DNA of 64,000 nucleotides from Capilliphycus robustus. GTDB lineage: Bacteria; Cyanobacteriota; Cyanobacteriia; Cyanobacteriales; Microcoleaceae. The position numbers were made by a program, and so were the translations under genes. How positions within the stretch are numbered: position 1 is the stretch's first letter; each line of letters starts with the position of its first letter. This document shows positions 34,326-43,111 of the stretch, piece by piece. The stretch is from contig NZ_JAYGHR010000012.1 in the NCBI RefSeq assembly GCF_034932365.1, positions 1 through 64,000 of the forward strand, given 5' to 3'. The notes beneath the pieces are model-generated. The model saw only the letters and a program-made list of their open reading frames with translations. It was not told the DNA's origin and did not search any database.

Positions 34326-35289
34326 ATTCCGGTTCTTCTAGACGACAGCGATCAATTGCTAGCGGACAACGAGTGTGAAATCGACAGCCATTCGGGGGAT
34401 TAATCGGGCTAGGAATATCATCTCTTAGAATGATTCTTTCGCGTTTAGCTTCGAGTTCAGGATCGGGAATCGGCACCGCAGAAAGTAAAGCTTGAGTATA
34501 AGGATGTAAGGGCTTTTTATACAGGGTTATTCTATCAGCAAGTTCAACAATTTTACCTAAATACATCACAGCAACTCGGTTAGAAATATGTCGAACGACA
34601 CTCAAATCATGGGCAATAAATAGATAAGTTAATCCTAATTTTTGCTGTAAAGATTGCATTAAATTAATCACTTGGGCTTGAATCGAAACATCAAGTGAAG
34701 CAATCGGTTCATCACAGACAATAAAATCAGGATTAACTGCTAAAGCCCTCGCAATTCCAATGCGTTGTCGTTGACCTCCTGAAAATTCATGGGGATAACG
34801 GTTAATAAATTGAGGATTTAAGCCCACTAATTCTAACAATTCTTGAACGCGATCTTTTATTATATTTGTTGTTAAGTGATGAATAATTAAAGGTTCAGCG
34901 ATAATTTTACCTACGGTCATTCGAGGATTTAAAGACGCATAAGGGTCTTGAAAAATCATCTGCATTCGCCGACGCATCGCCCGTAATTCTTCGGCTTCTA
35001 ACGTTGTTAAATCTGTATCTTCAAAGTCAATCTTTCCTGCGGTTGGACGCACAAGCTGTAAAATAGCCCGTCCGGTTGTACTTTTTCCACAGCCAGATTC
35101 TCCGACTAAACTTAAGGTTTCACCCCGTTTGATGTCAAACGTTAAACCATCAACGGCTTTAATTGCACCAACTGTTTTTTGAATTAAAATTCCTTTGAAA
35201 ACGGGGAAATGTACCTGTAAGTTGTGAATCTTAATTAACGTGTCTTGCTGTGGAAAAAATTTAGGTATATTAGATGTAGATTCTATCAT
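34246..35289 (-). CDS. Oligopeptide/dipeptide ABC transporter ATPase, OppF/DppF type
   Basis: 347-aa ATP-binding subunit that drives peptide (or nickel, glycan) import. Walker A GESGCGKSTTGRAI, Q-loop MIFQDPYASLNPRMTVG, signature EFSGGQRQRIGIARAL, Walker B DFIVCDEPIASLDVSIQAQ and the H-loop IAHDLSVV are intact. The C-terminal oligopeptide-type tail NPPNGCRFHTRCPLAIDRC carries the cysteine cluster of Opp/Dpp ATPases. The first 20 residues are extra. It follows its OppD-like partner by 35 bp. No permease or binding-protein gene is nearby. Confidence 0.92.
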   Translation of the reverse strand: MIESTSNIPKFFPQQDTLIKIHNLQVHFPVFKGILIQKTVGAIKAVDGLTFDIKRGETLSLVGESGCGKSTTGRAILQLVRPTAGKIDFEDTDLTTLEAEELRAMRRRMQMIFQDPYASLNPRMTVGKIIAEPLIIHHLTTNIIKDRVQELLELVGLNPQFINRYPHEFSGGQRQRIGIARALAVNPDFIVCDEPIASLDVSIQAQVINLMQSLQQKLGLTYLFIAHDLSVVRHISNRVAVMYLGKIVELADRITLYKKPLHPYTQALLSAVPIPDPELEAKRERIILRDDIPSPINPPNGCRFHTRCPLAIDRCRLEEPEFREVEQGHFVACHLVDKSANLNSNQA

Positions 35290-35324
35290 TTTATGTTAGA
35301 ATTATATTAATAATTGAATCAAAC

Positions 35325-36302
35325 TTATCCGATTTTGGGCTTCACCCAACAAGCCACTTCATGTCCTGTATCTACTAATTCTAACGGCGGATCTTCTTTA
35401 AAACAATGTTCTATTGCAAAACGACATCGAGGGGCAAACGGACAACCTTTTGGATAATTCGTTAAGTCGGGAGGAACACCTTCAATTGCTTGTAATTTTT
35501 CGTTAATATTTCCATCTAAACGAGGTAAACTTTCCAGTAATCCTATTGTATAAGGATGACGCGGATTTTTATACAGTTGATAAACCTCAGCGTGTTCAAC
35601 AATTTGACCTGCATATAACACTAAAATTCTATCTGCTAATCCCGCTAATAAAGCTAAATCATGGGTAATCCAAATCACCGCCATTCCCAGTTCTTTTTTT
35701 AACTGTTTCACTAACTCTACGACTTGGGCTTGAACGGTGACATCTAAAGCCGTTGTCGGTTCATCTGCGATTAATAATTTTGGACGACAAGCTAACCCCA
35801 TCGCAATCATTACTCGTTGACGCATTCCTCCCGAAAATTGAAAGGGATAGTTTTTGATTCGGCGTTCAGCATCAGAAATTCCGACTTGTTTTAACAGTTG
35901 AACTGCTCTTAATTTTGCATCATTTTTATTGAGTCCGAGATGAAGTTGAATTGACTCCGTAATTTGCTTTTCAATCGTTAAAACTGGATTGAGAGAAGTC
36001 ATCGGATCTTGAAAAATAATCGAGATTTGATTTCCGCGAATTTGACGGAGTTTTTCAGCAGAAAGATTGAGTAAATTTTCCCCTTCAAATAAAACTTTTC
36101 CGCCTGTTATTTTCCCTGGAGGAGAAGGAATGAGGCGTAAAATTGACAACACACTAATACTTTTCCCCGAACCTGACTCCCCAACAATTCCAAGGGTTTC
36201 ACCGGAATTTAATGTATAGGAAATCCCATTGACTGCACAGACAACACCATCGGTTGTAAAAAAGCGAGTTTCTAGGTTTTGAACTTCAAGCAATGGTGAC
36301 AT
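35325..36302 (-). CDS. Oligopeptide/dipeptide ABC transporter ATPase, OppD/DppD type
   Basis: 325 aa, partner of the OppF-like ATPase. Walker A GESGSGKSISVLSI, Q-loop IIFQDPMTSLNPVLTIEKQ, signature FSGGMRQRVMIAMGL, Walker B LLIADEPTTALDVTVQAQ, H-loop WITHDLALLAG, and the oligopeptide-type C-terminus NYPKGCPFAPRCRFAIEHC. The two ATPases would form the heterodimeric motor of a five-part importer; the membrane and substrate-binding parts must be elsewhere in the genome. Divergent from the methyltransferase gene by 143 bp. Confidence 0.92.
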   Translation of the reverse strand: MSPLLEVQNLETRFFTTDGVVCAVNGISYTLNSGETLGIVGESGSGKSISVLSILRLIPSPPGKITGGKVLFEGENLLNLSAEKLRQIRGNQISIIFQDPMTSLNPVLTIEKQITESIQLHLGLNKNDAKLRAVQLLKQVGISDAERRIKNYPFQFSGGMRQRVMIAMGLACRPKLLIADEPTTALDVTVQAQVVELVKQLKKELGMAVIWITHDLALLAGLADRILVLYAGQIVEHAEVYQLYKNPRHPYTIGLLESLPRLDGNINEKLQAIEGVPPDLTNYPKGCPFAPRCRFAIEHCFKEDPPLELVDTGHEVACWVKPKIG

Positions 36303-36445
36303 GAAACTTGGAAATAAATGTGTAGAATAATGAATTGGAGATCAAGCCCGATTGTCCCCTGATTCCAATGACTTGCTTTACACTCCGTAATATTCTTGAA
36401 AATTTTCTTTAAACTATATAGAGTAGTTTATACCATATTGCCACG

Positions 36446-37105
36446 ATGTTGCTACAGGCTCAAGACCGCCAAAAACTTGATCAGACGGATGATTCGCTGT
36501 TTTACTCCTATCCTCGCCTGGTGACTCACGTAGATGAGGGGTTTATTGACCGCTTAACAAATCTTTACCGGGAACGTCTCAAACCGAATACTCGCATTCT
36601 CGACATGATGAGTAGTTGGGTGTCTCATCTTCCTGAGATAGATTTCGCTCATGTTGAGGGACATGGGATGAATGAGGAAGAATTGAAAAAAAATCCGCAA
36701 CTTGATCATTATTTTTTGCAGAATTTGAATGAAAACCCAAAATTACCGTTAGATGATTGTGATTTTGATGCGGTTTTAAATTGCGTTTCGGTGCAGTATT
36801 TGCAGTATCCTGAAGCTATTTTTTATGAGATGTATCGCATTCTAAAACCGGGTGGAATAGCAATTGTTAGCTTTTCTAACCGAATGTTTCCTCAAAAAGC
36901 AATTACCGCTTGGCGAGACGGAACAGAAGCCAGTCGAGTGGAACTGGTGAAGGGGTATTTTAACTCTGTTAAAGGGCAAAGTTTACCGGGATTTAGTCTT
37001 CCTGAAGTGATTGCTGAACAGTCTTCAGTACCCTCGATTTTACAGATGTTTGGTTTAGGGGGTGGTGATCCGTTTTATGCGGTAATTGCCTATCGTCAAA
37101 ACTAG
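36446..37105 (+). CDS. Class I methyltransferase-like protein with degenerate SAM motif
   Basis: 219 aa. The Rossmann-like order is recognisable: TRILDMMSSWVSHLP where motif I (DxGxGxG) should be, CDFDAVLNCVSVQYLQYPE (motif post-III) and MYRILKPGGIAIVSFSNRMF. The glycine-rich SAM loop is replaced by DMMSSWVS, so SAM binding is atypical or lost. The first ~40 residues (LFYSYPRLVTHVDEGFIDRLTNLY) resemble a family of uncharacterised cyanobacterial proteins. Substrate unknown. Stands alone, followed by a dispersed palindrome before the convergent symporter. Confidence 0.7.
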   Translation: MLLQAQDRQKLDQTDDSLFYSYPRLVTHVDEGFIDRLTNLYRERLKPNTRILDMMSSWVSHLPEIDFAHVEGHGMNEEELKKNPQLDHYFLQNLNENPKLPLDDCDFDAVLNCVSVQYLQYPEAIFYEMYRILKPGGIAIVSFSNRMFPQKAITAWRDGTEASRVELVKGYFNSVKGQSLPGFSLPEVIAEQSSVPSILQMFGLGGGDPFYAVIAYRQN

Positions 37106-37173
37106 AGAATATCAGATTTTGGAGAACGTAAATTTACCTCCAATTAACCAGTTTTGAGACAAAAATATTGAAA

Positions 37174-37235
37174 GAGGGGCGGGTTTATAAAAGTTATCTT
37201 TGGGAAATTATAAACCTATTTTAACCCGCCCCTAC
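37174..37235. repeat. GAGGGGCGGGTTT...AACCCGCCCCTAC inverted repeat
   Basis: Arms at 37174-37186 and 37223-37235 flank an AT-rich centre with a further imperfect inner repeat (TTTATAA...TTATAAA). It lies between convergent genes, so it may act as a bidirectional terminator. Same family as 59771-59832 and the arm at 148-160. Confidence 0.7.
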
Positions 37236-37240
37236 ATCGG

Positions 37241-38674
37241 TTAATTTGAAACTTTAGTTGTGATTAACTCCGGCATATTATCACCTTTTTCAGTCCAAGC
37301 TTGACGATCAATATTCAGATCAGAAAATCGACTCGCATCAAAAATAGGTTGTTGATCTCCCGCTTGAACTTGCCGATCAAAATCTTTCATCACTCGTAAA
37401 CCCACTTTAAAGAGTAGAAAAACGGCTACAAGATTAACTAAGGCTAAGAGTCCCATTGTCAAATCTGCAAAAGCAAATACGGTACTTAAATCTTGTGCCG
37501 ATCCCCAGACAACTAATGCTAGAGTCAAACCGCGAAAAATATTAAACAGCAGCTTATTTTCTGGACTAAAAAAGTTGAGACTATTTTCACCTAAGTAGTA
37601 ATTATAAATCATTGAGGTAAAGGCAAATAACACTAAGGCAATGGTGACAAAAGCTCGCCCCCAACCCCCAACGTGTTCAGCCATTGCCGCTTGAGTTAAT
37701 ACAATTCCACTCACATCACTATCCGGTTGATAAACCGAAGACAGAAGAATAATTGCGGCTGTGCAAGTACATAAAATAATCGTGTCAATAAACACACTAA
37801 AAGATTGAATTATCCCTTGATTTACCGGGTGTTCAACATAGGCAACCGCAGCCACATTTGGCGCACTTCCTAAACCTGCTTCGTTAGAGAATAAGCCTCG
37901 TTTTACCCCAAATAATATCGCCGCTCCCACTCCACCGCTAACGGCTTGTTGTAAGCCAAAAGCACTTTTAAAAATCAGACTAAAGACATTCGGAATCTCA
38001 GCAATATTGGTGACAAGTACAAACAAAGACATGGCAAAATATCCGATTGCCATAATCGGAACTACAAATTCTGCAACATCAGCAATCCGTTTAATTCCAC
38101 CAAATATAATTAACCCTAAAACAATCAGTAGAATCACACCTGTAATCGAAGTTGGTACTCCAAAAGTGTCTTGAATAGAAGTTGCAACGGTGTAAGATTG
38201 GAGAGCGTTAAATCCCAAGCCAAATGTAATCAATAAAAGCGCAGAAAATAGCGAGGCTAACCAGCGTTTACCGAGTCCACGTTCAATATAATAAGCAGGG
38301 CCACCGCGATAAGTTCCATCGGGTTCAGCATTTTTAAAAAGTTGGGCTAAAGTGCATTCAAAAAAACTGGTTGCCATGCCAATTAAACCGATAACCCACA
38401 TCCAAAAAATAGCGCCCGCCCCTCCAAGAGTAATGGCAACTGCAACACCCGCAATATTACCCGCTCCCACTCGTCCGGCAACGCTTAAAGCTAAGGCTTG
38501 AAACGAACTTAAATGCCCTTCTTCTCGGTGAAATGATTCTCCTAAAATCGTGAACATTCGCCCAAAATATCGAAACTGCACAAATCGAGAGGAGATTGTT
38601 AAAAGCAACCCCACCGCAATCAGTACAAAGATGAGTATCTTACCCCAGATTAAATCATTCAGAAAAGCTAACAC
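37241..38674 (-). CDS. Sodium:alanine symporter family protein (AGCS)
   Basis: 477-aa inner-membrane transporter with about ten to eleven spans, importing alanine or glycine with sodium. The family signature GGPAYYIERGLGKRW follows MATSFFECTLAQLFKNAEPDGTYRG, and the substrate/sodium-site sequences VAGRVGAGNIAGVAVAI and GLFSNEAGLGSAPNVAAVA are conserved. The C-terminal tail (~430-477) is hydrophilic. It faces away from the VanX-like dipeptidase gene with 198 bp between, which suggests a shared D-alanine/alanine recovery role (inference). Confidence 0.93.
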   Translation of the reverse strand: MLAFLNDLIWGKILIFVLIAVGLLLTISSRFVQFRYFGRMFTILGESFHREEGHLSSFQALALSVAGRVGAGNIAGVAVAITLGGAGAIFWMWVIGLIGMATSFFECTLAQLFKNAEPDGTYRGGPAYYIERGLGKRWLASLFSALLLITFGLGFNALQSYTVATSIQDTFGVPTSITGVILLIVLGLIIFGGIKRIADVAEFVVPIMAIGYFAMSLFVLVTNIAEIPNVFSLIFKSAFGLQQAVSGGVGAAILFGVKRGLFSNEAGLGSAPNVAAVAYVEHPVNQGIIQSFSVFIDTIILCTCTAAIILLSSVYQPDSDVSGIVLTQAAMAEHVGGWGRAFVTIALVLFAFTSMIYNYYLGENSLNFFSPENKLLFNIFRGLTLALVVWGSAQDLSTVFAFADLTMGLLALVNLVAVFLLFKVGLRVMKDFDRQVQAGDQQPIFDASRFSDLNIDRQAWTEKGDNMPELITTKVSN

Positions 38675-38872
38675 TTGCTATTCTCCTAAAATTATTGTAA
38701 TAAATCATACATGACATTTAAACAAATTGCCTCAAAGGTAAAGAAATATGTTAAAAACATCTAGAGTTAACATGACGATATAGAAACAATCTCTTAATTT
38801 CTGTATTTTATAATACAATTATAAGGTTGATAACAGTCAGTTGTTGTTACTTTATTTAACAATACTAAAAAT

Positions 38873-39592
38873 ATGATCAAACCTTACCAAAAAGTACCCG
38901 TTCAAGACTGTGGTGAACCGTTATTACCCATTCCGCTCGAACAATTTGCAGTTGAATCTCCTCATCCTTATGAAAAACTTGGCGCACCTTATCATCTTTC
39001 AGGTGTGGATTCTCCCTATTATTTACGTCAGGAAGTTCTCGAACGTTTAATCACTGCTCAAACGCAATTACAATCTGATTATCCTGGTTGGAAAATCTTG
39101 ATTTTTGATGCTTATCGTCCTCTAGAAGTCCAACAATTTATGGTTGATTATACCTTTGCAGAAATCATAAAAGCTAGAGAATTAAAACCTGATTTAATAT
39201 CAGCAGAAGAACGCAAAGCTATCTTAGAAGAAGTCTATCAATTTTGGGCTGTTCCGAGTCTTGATCCTGCAACACCGCCTCCTCATAGTACAGGCGCCGC
39301 TATCGATATTACGTTAGTTAATAATACAGGAAAAATCGTTGATATGGGTTCTCCGATTGATGAAATTTCCCCTCGTTCCTATCCCAATCATTTTGCTGAA
39401 AGTTCTCATTTAGTTGAGCAAAAATATCATCAAAATCGCCTAATTTTAGCAGCAGTAATGATTTCAGCCGGATTTCAACAGCACCCGAATGAATGGTGGC
39501 ATTTTTCCTATGGGGATCAGATGTGGGCTTGGTTGAACAATCAGCAAGAAACTGAACAGAAATCTGTCGCAAAATATGGGAGATATTCCTGA
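38873..39592 (+). CDS. D-alanyl-D-alanine dipeptidase (VanX family, peptidase M15D)
   Basis: 239 aa, zinc dipeptidase that splits D-Ala-D-Ala. Visible are the substrate Arg in IFDAYRPLEVQQFM, the zinc ligands in PPHSTGAAIDI (SxHxxGxAxD) and the catalytic Glu and third zinc His in EWWHFSYGD. No signal peptide, so cytoplasmic as for VanX and DdpX. In non-resistant bacteria such enzymes recycle peptidoglycan D-Ala-D-Ala as a nutrient. vanH and vanA partners are absent here, so resistance is unlikely. Divergent from the alanine symporter. Confidence 0.92.
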   Translation: MIKPYQKVPVQDCGEPLLPIPLEQFAVESPHPYEKLGAPYHLSGVDSPYYLRQEVLERLITAQTQLQSDYPGWKILIFDAYRPLEVQQFMVDYTFAEIIKARELKPDLISAEERKAILEEVYQFWAVPSLDPATPPPHSTGAAIDITLVNNTGKIVDMGSPIDEISPRSYPNHFAESSHLVEQKYHQNRLILAAVMISAGFQQHPNEWWHFSYGDQMWAWLNNQQETEQKSVAKYGRYS

Positions 39593-39609
39593 AATTACCT
39601 GAGATAAAG

Positions 39610-40533
39610 TTAGCGCAAGTTTTGAATTTCCTCAAGAGTCAGTCCCGTCGTTTGACTAATGGTTTCATCATCCAAAACATTCAACAGTTGACGGGCAATT
39701 TCAATCGCTTTTGCCTGACGTCCTTGTTCTAAACCTTCTGCTAGACCTTGTTCGAGTCCTTGTTCAAGTCCTTGTTCGAGACCTTCTGCCAAACCTCTTT
39801 CTAGACCTCTTTCTAATCCTTCTCTTTCTGCTAACAGAATCATACCCTGTTGATCTTGAATAAACATTTCTTTTTTTTCTTGTTCTTCAAGTTCTTCACG
39901 GCTTAAATTGGCTTGGTTAGCGATTTGAAAAGCCCGTTGAATAGCAGGTATATTTTCCATATTTTGCGGAACTGATTCTAACACCATAGCACTCTTTAAG
40001 AAATAAATCCACTTATCTGTTAAGGTTTCCAACTGTTCTAATGTTTTATTAAACTTCGGGAGTTCAATAAAAATCAAATCAATTTCATTCCCTTTGTATT
40101 TGAAATTTTCACTTTCTTCTTTAAAAACAAAACGAGAAATTAACCGTTGCGATTCTTCAAACATGATAAAATCTGTAATCGTTAGAGCAATCACAGGTTT
40201 AAGGAACCGATAACCTTGTCCAGATTCGAGTTGTAGAGAATAGGTTTTAGCTGCATTGTACAACACTCGTTTACCAAACGACTCCACATTTAAAACCTGC
40301 ATTTCGATGATGACAATAGACCCATCATTCAGTTTAGCTTTCACATCCAGATAGGAATCTTTTAAACCTTGAATCCGAGGCGAAAGATAGGGATCAATAA
40401 TCTCTAAATCTTCGATAACAGCTTCAGCATTGTAAATCAAGGCATTTAAAAAACTAATCAGAATATCTTTGCTTTCTGTTGAACCAAAAATTTTTTTAAA
40501 GGCAAAATCGGTTTTAGGATTGATAAATCTCAT
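39610..40533 (-). CDS. Rpn family recombination-promoting nuclease / PD-(D/E)XK transposase-like protein
   Basis: 307 aa. N-terminal MRFINPKTDFAFKKIFG is diagnostic of the Rpn (YhgA-like/DUF4351-neighbour) family. The nuclease core reads DSYLDVKAKLNDGSIVIIEMQ, with the acidic residue and ExQ of the PD-(D/E)XK fold. Residues ~235-272 are an extended tandem of GLxxGLE units (RGLERGLAEGLEQGLEQG), a hallmark tail of this family, probably a helix. The C-terminus (TISQTTGLTLEEIQNLR) is also typical. Function in cyanobacteria is unproven; such genes are numerous and mobile-like. Confidence 0.88.
   Translation of the reverse strand: MRFINPKTDFAFKKIFGSTESKDILISFLNALIYNAEAVIEDLEIIDPYLSPRIQGLKDSYLDVKAKLNDGSIVIIEMQVLNVESFGKRVLYNAAKTYSLQLESGQGYRFLKPVIALTITDFIMFEESQRLISRFVFKEESENFKYKGNEIDLIFIELPKFNKTLEQLETLTDKWIYFLKSAMVLESVPQNMENIPAIQRAFQIANQANLSREELEEQEKKEMFIQDQQGMILLAEREGLERGLERGLAEGLEQGLEQGLEQGLAEGLEQGRQAKAIEIARQLLNVLDDETISQTTGLTLEEIQNLR
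39715..39828. repeat. Tandem ~12-bp repeats inside the Rpn gene
   Basis: Degenerate units such as CTTGTTCGAGTC, CTTGTTCAAGTC and CTTCTGCCAAAC encode the GLEQGLEQ-type tail. Length is likely to vary by slippage between strains. Not a CRISPR array: units are too short and lie in frame within a gene. Confidence 0.75.
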
Positions 40534-40901
40534 CGTTTGTTAACCTCAACTGAGTAGCTTAATGTCATCATTATCTATTAACAATTAAACAGAAGTGAGA
40601 TCAAATGCTCCGACTCCGCGACCTGAATCCGCCTCGGGACTTGGAGCTGATGGAGTTCAACTTGTTGTCATCGATTGAATCTTTCAGGAAAAAAATACTT
40701 AAAACTTTCTTTACAAAATCTCCCCAATCCTATTATAGAAGCAAATCAAATGAACTTTGGCGATCGCTTAGACAAAATTAATTTATCATTTTTCCCTGAA
40801 TGCTTAACAGAGGCATCGAAAGAACTCAAAGGGTTGAATTATCAGAAACTTGTATAAATCGACAACCCAGCGTTTAGAATTTAACCAACACGGTAGAAAT
40901 C
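40534..40901. other. Intergenic region Rpn gene-SLH glycosidase
   Basis: A 368-bp gap. A 60-codon frame at 40675-40857 (MNLSGKKYLKLSL...) has no Shine-Dalgarno sequence and no recognisable motif; it may be a remnant. A HIP1 octamer (GCGATCGC) lies near 40760. Confidence 0.4.
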
Positions 40902-42626
40902 ATGGCAGATTTTAGTGATATCAAAGATCATTGGGCAAAAGACTGTATTGAAAAATTAGCAGATGATGGGATTATTAGTGGTTATGAAGATAAAACATTC
41001 AAACCCGATGCTTCTGTAACGCGGGCAGAATTTGCCGCCATGCTGAACAAAGCCTTTCCGAATCAATCGCCCATTCGAGAAGGATTTGAATTTGCAGATG
41101 TTGACAAAAAATACTGGGCTTATGAAGTCATTCAGAAAGCCTATCGGACAGGATTTTTAAGTGGTTATCAAGACAAAACTTTTAAAGCTACAGAAAAAAT
41201 TCCTCGGGTTCAAGCCTTAGTTGCATTGTCTAGTGGCTTGAAACTCGATATGATTCAACCTGTTGCTTTCACCTTAGAAAAAACCTATAGTGATGCGGAT
41301 AAAATTCCCGATTATGCCAAACGAATGATCGCGGCGGCAACTGAAAATCGTTTAGTTGTGAATTACCCAAATCTCAAATTTCTAAAACCCAATGAATTTG
41401 CAACTCGGGCTGAAATTGCAACCTTTTTATCTCAAGCTTTATTGAAAGCGAACGAAGAATCTTCTGTTCCCGATGAATATTTAGTCAAAGCCGTAGAAAT
41501 TGAAGCTCCTAAAGGAGAAATACGAGGCGTTTGGCTCACGAATATTGACAGTGATGTTTTGTTTTCTGCTTCCTCTGTTACGAATGCCATTAATTCCTTA
41601 TCCGAGTTCAAATTTAATACCCTTTATCCTGTTGTTTGGAATCGGGGTTATACCCAATATCCCAGTCAAGTAATGAAGCGAATTATTGGGGTTGAACTCG
41701 ATCCAGCAACGGGTTTACAAGGGCGAGATGTTCTGCAAGAAATCATCACTCTAGCCAAAGCTAAAAACATGAGTGTTATGCCTTGGTTTGAGTTTGGGTT
41801 TATGGTTCCCCAAGATTCCAAATTCTTACAAAGTCGCTCCAGTTGGATTACGACTAATCAAGAGGGAGTTCCGTTTACGAAAGAAGAAAATAAATATCAC
41901 GTTTGGCTCAATCCCTTTAACCCTCAAGTTCAACAGTTTGTCCTTGATTTAGTCGTCGAAGTAGTCAGCAAATATGATGTTGATGGAATTCAATTTGATG
42001 ATCATTTTGGCTTACCTGTTGAATTAGGTTATGATGAATTTACGACTCGACTTTACCAACGAGAAAATAATGGTAAAAAACCTCCAACTGACCCTAAAGA
42101 TGCTGACTGGGTGCGCTGGCGTGCGAATAAATTGACTGACTTTATGATGCGCCTCTTTTGGGTTGTCAAAGATTACAAACCCAATTGCACAATTTCCCTT
42201 TCACCAAATCCCAAATCCTACGCTTACGACAATTATTTACAAGACTGGCCGACTTGGGAACGGAATGGATATGTAGAGGAATTAGTGCTGCAAGTTTATC
42301 GGGATGATCCGAAAGGTTTTAAAGCAGATTTAGAAGCTTCTGAAGTGCTTGATGCTAAAGTGAATATTCCGGTTGCGGTGGGAATTTTAACCGGACTCAA
42401 AGCCAAATCTGTTGATCTTTCAACGGTTAAAGAACAAGTGGCAGAAAGTCGCAAGCGGAAATTTTCCGGGGTGTCTTTCTTCTTCTATGAAAGCTTTAAG
42501 TCATTGGCGGAAACAGAAGAAGGTAAAACGACTTTCCAAGCTTTATTCCCCAGTACAATTGAACGACCAGAAATTATTGCGGCTTCTCTTCCCTCTGTTA
42601 CCATTCCCGAGTTAAAATTAGAATAG
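40902..42626 (+). CDS. SLH-domain glycoside hydrolase (GH10-like/GHL10 family)
   Basis: 574 aa. Three SLH repeats come first (about residues 4-46, 65-108 and 125-172: DHWAKDCIEKLADDGIISGY, VTRAEFAAML, KYWAYEVIQKAYRTGFLSGY), which bind cell-wall polymers. Then a GHL10-type TIM barrel runs from about 205 (RGVWLTNIDSDVLF) through PWFEFGFM, VDGIQFDDHFGLP (candidate catalytic acids) to ~550. No signal peptide or membrane span is evident, odd for a wall-binding enzyme. Substrate unknown. Followed after 18 bp by a GNAT gene. Confidence 0.85.
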   Translation: MADFSDIKDHWAKDCIEKLADDGIISGYEDKTFKPDASVTRAEFAAMLNKAFPNQSPIREGFEFADVDKKYWAYEVIQKAYRTGFLSGYQDKTFKATEKIPRVQALVALSSGLKLDMIQPVAFTLEKTYSDADKIPDYAKRMIAAATENRLVVNYPNLKFLKPNEFATRAEIATFLSQALLKANEESSVPDEYLVKAVEIEAPKGEIRGVWLTNIDSDVLFSASSVTNAINSLSEFKFNTLYPVVWNRGYTQYPSQVMKRIIGVELDPATGLQGRDVLQEIITLAKAKNMSVMPWFEFGFMVPQDSKFLQSRSSWITTNQEGVPFTKEENKYHVWLNPFNPQVQQFVLDLVVEVVSKYDVDGIQFDDHFGLPVELGYDEFTTRLYQRENNGKKPPTDPKDADWVRWRANKLTDFMMRLFWVVKDYKPNCTISLSPNPKSYAYDNYLQDWPTWERNGYVEELVLQVYRDDPKGFKADLEASEVLDAKVNIPVAVGILTGLKAKSVDLSTVKEQVAESRKRKFSGVSFFFYESFKSLAETEEGKTTFQALFPSTIERPEIIAASLPSVTIPELKLE

Positions 42627-42644
42627 GGTTTTTTAGCTCTCTAA

Positions 42645-43094
42645 ATGATTGCAATTCGTCCCTATTTTGAAACAGATTGGGAAGCCGTTTGTCAAGTTCA
42701 CGACCGAGCGCAACCTGGCGAATTTGCAGGGGTTTGTGTTCCTCGTGACTTGATCCCTCTGGCTGAAAATCCTTACCTGAATAAAATCTTTCATCCTTGT
42801 CAAAAATTTGTGGCTTGTGAGGGTGACAAAGTAGTAGGTTTTGTCGCTTTTTATGAAAACCACATTAGCCTACTTTATGTTGATCCCGATTACCAAAATC
42901 TAGGCGTTGGAAAACGTTTGTTAAGACAAGCTCTGAATATTATTGGAAGTCCGGCTTGGACGGTTGTTATTGCAGACAATCATCGAGCCAGACGTTTTTA
43001 TGCCCAAGAAGGATTTCAAGAAAACAGCCACTTTGAAAGTCCTGTTTCGGGTTCAATTTGTCAGTTTATCCGATTGATTCGCTCAAATATCTGA
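42645..43094 (+). CDS. GNAT family N-acetyltransferase
   Basis: 149 aa, acetyl-CoA-dependent transferase. The core shows VVGFVAFYENHISLLYVDPDYQNLGVGKRLLRQAL (strand 4 and the QxxGxG-type acetyl-CoA loop, here QNLGVG), and the C-terminal DNHRARRFYAQEGFQ is typical of small-molecule or peptide acetyltransferases. Substrate unknown. It begins 18 bp after the SLH glycosidase gene, so they may share a transcript. Confidence 0.88.
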   Translation: MIAIRPYFETDWEAVCQVHDRAQPGEFAGVCVPRDLIPLAENPYLNKIFHPCQKFVACEGDKVVGFVAFYENHISLLYVDPDYQNLGVGKRLLRQALNIIGSPAWTVVIADNHRARRFYAQEGFQENSHFESPVSGSICQFIRLIRSNI

Positions 43095-43111
43095 TGAAGA
43101 TATCCACGTTT

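Noticed and set aside
38873..39592. Vancomycin-resistance cluster
   Set aside because: VanX-like dipeptidase alone, with no vanH, vanA, vanR or vanS; more likely cell-wall recycling.
39715..39828. Short tandem repeats resembling a CRISPR array
   Set aside because: Units are about 12 bp, have no spacers and encode the in-frame GLEQ tail of the Rpn-family protein.
40675..40857. 60-codon frame MNLSGKKYLKLSL...
   Set aside because: No ribosome-binding site, no recognisable motif and no neighbour logic; mentioned only as a possible remnant.
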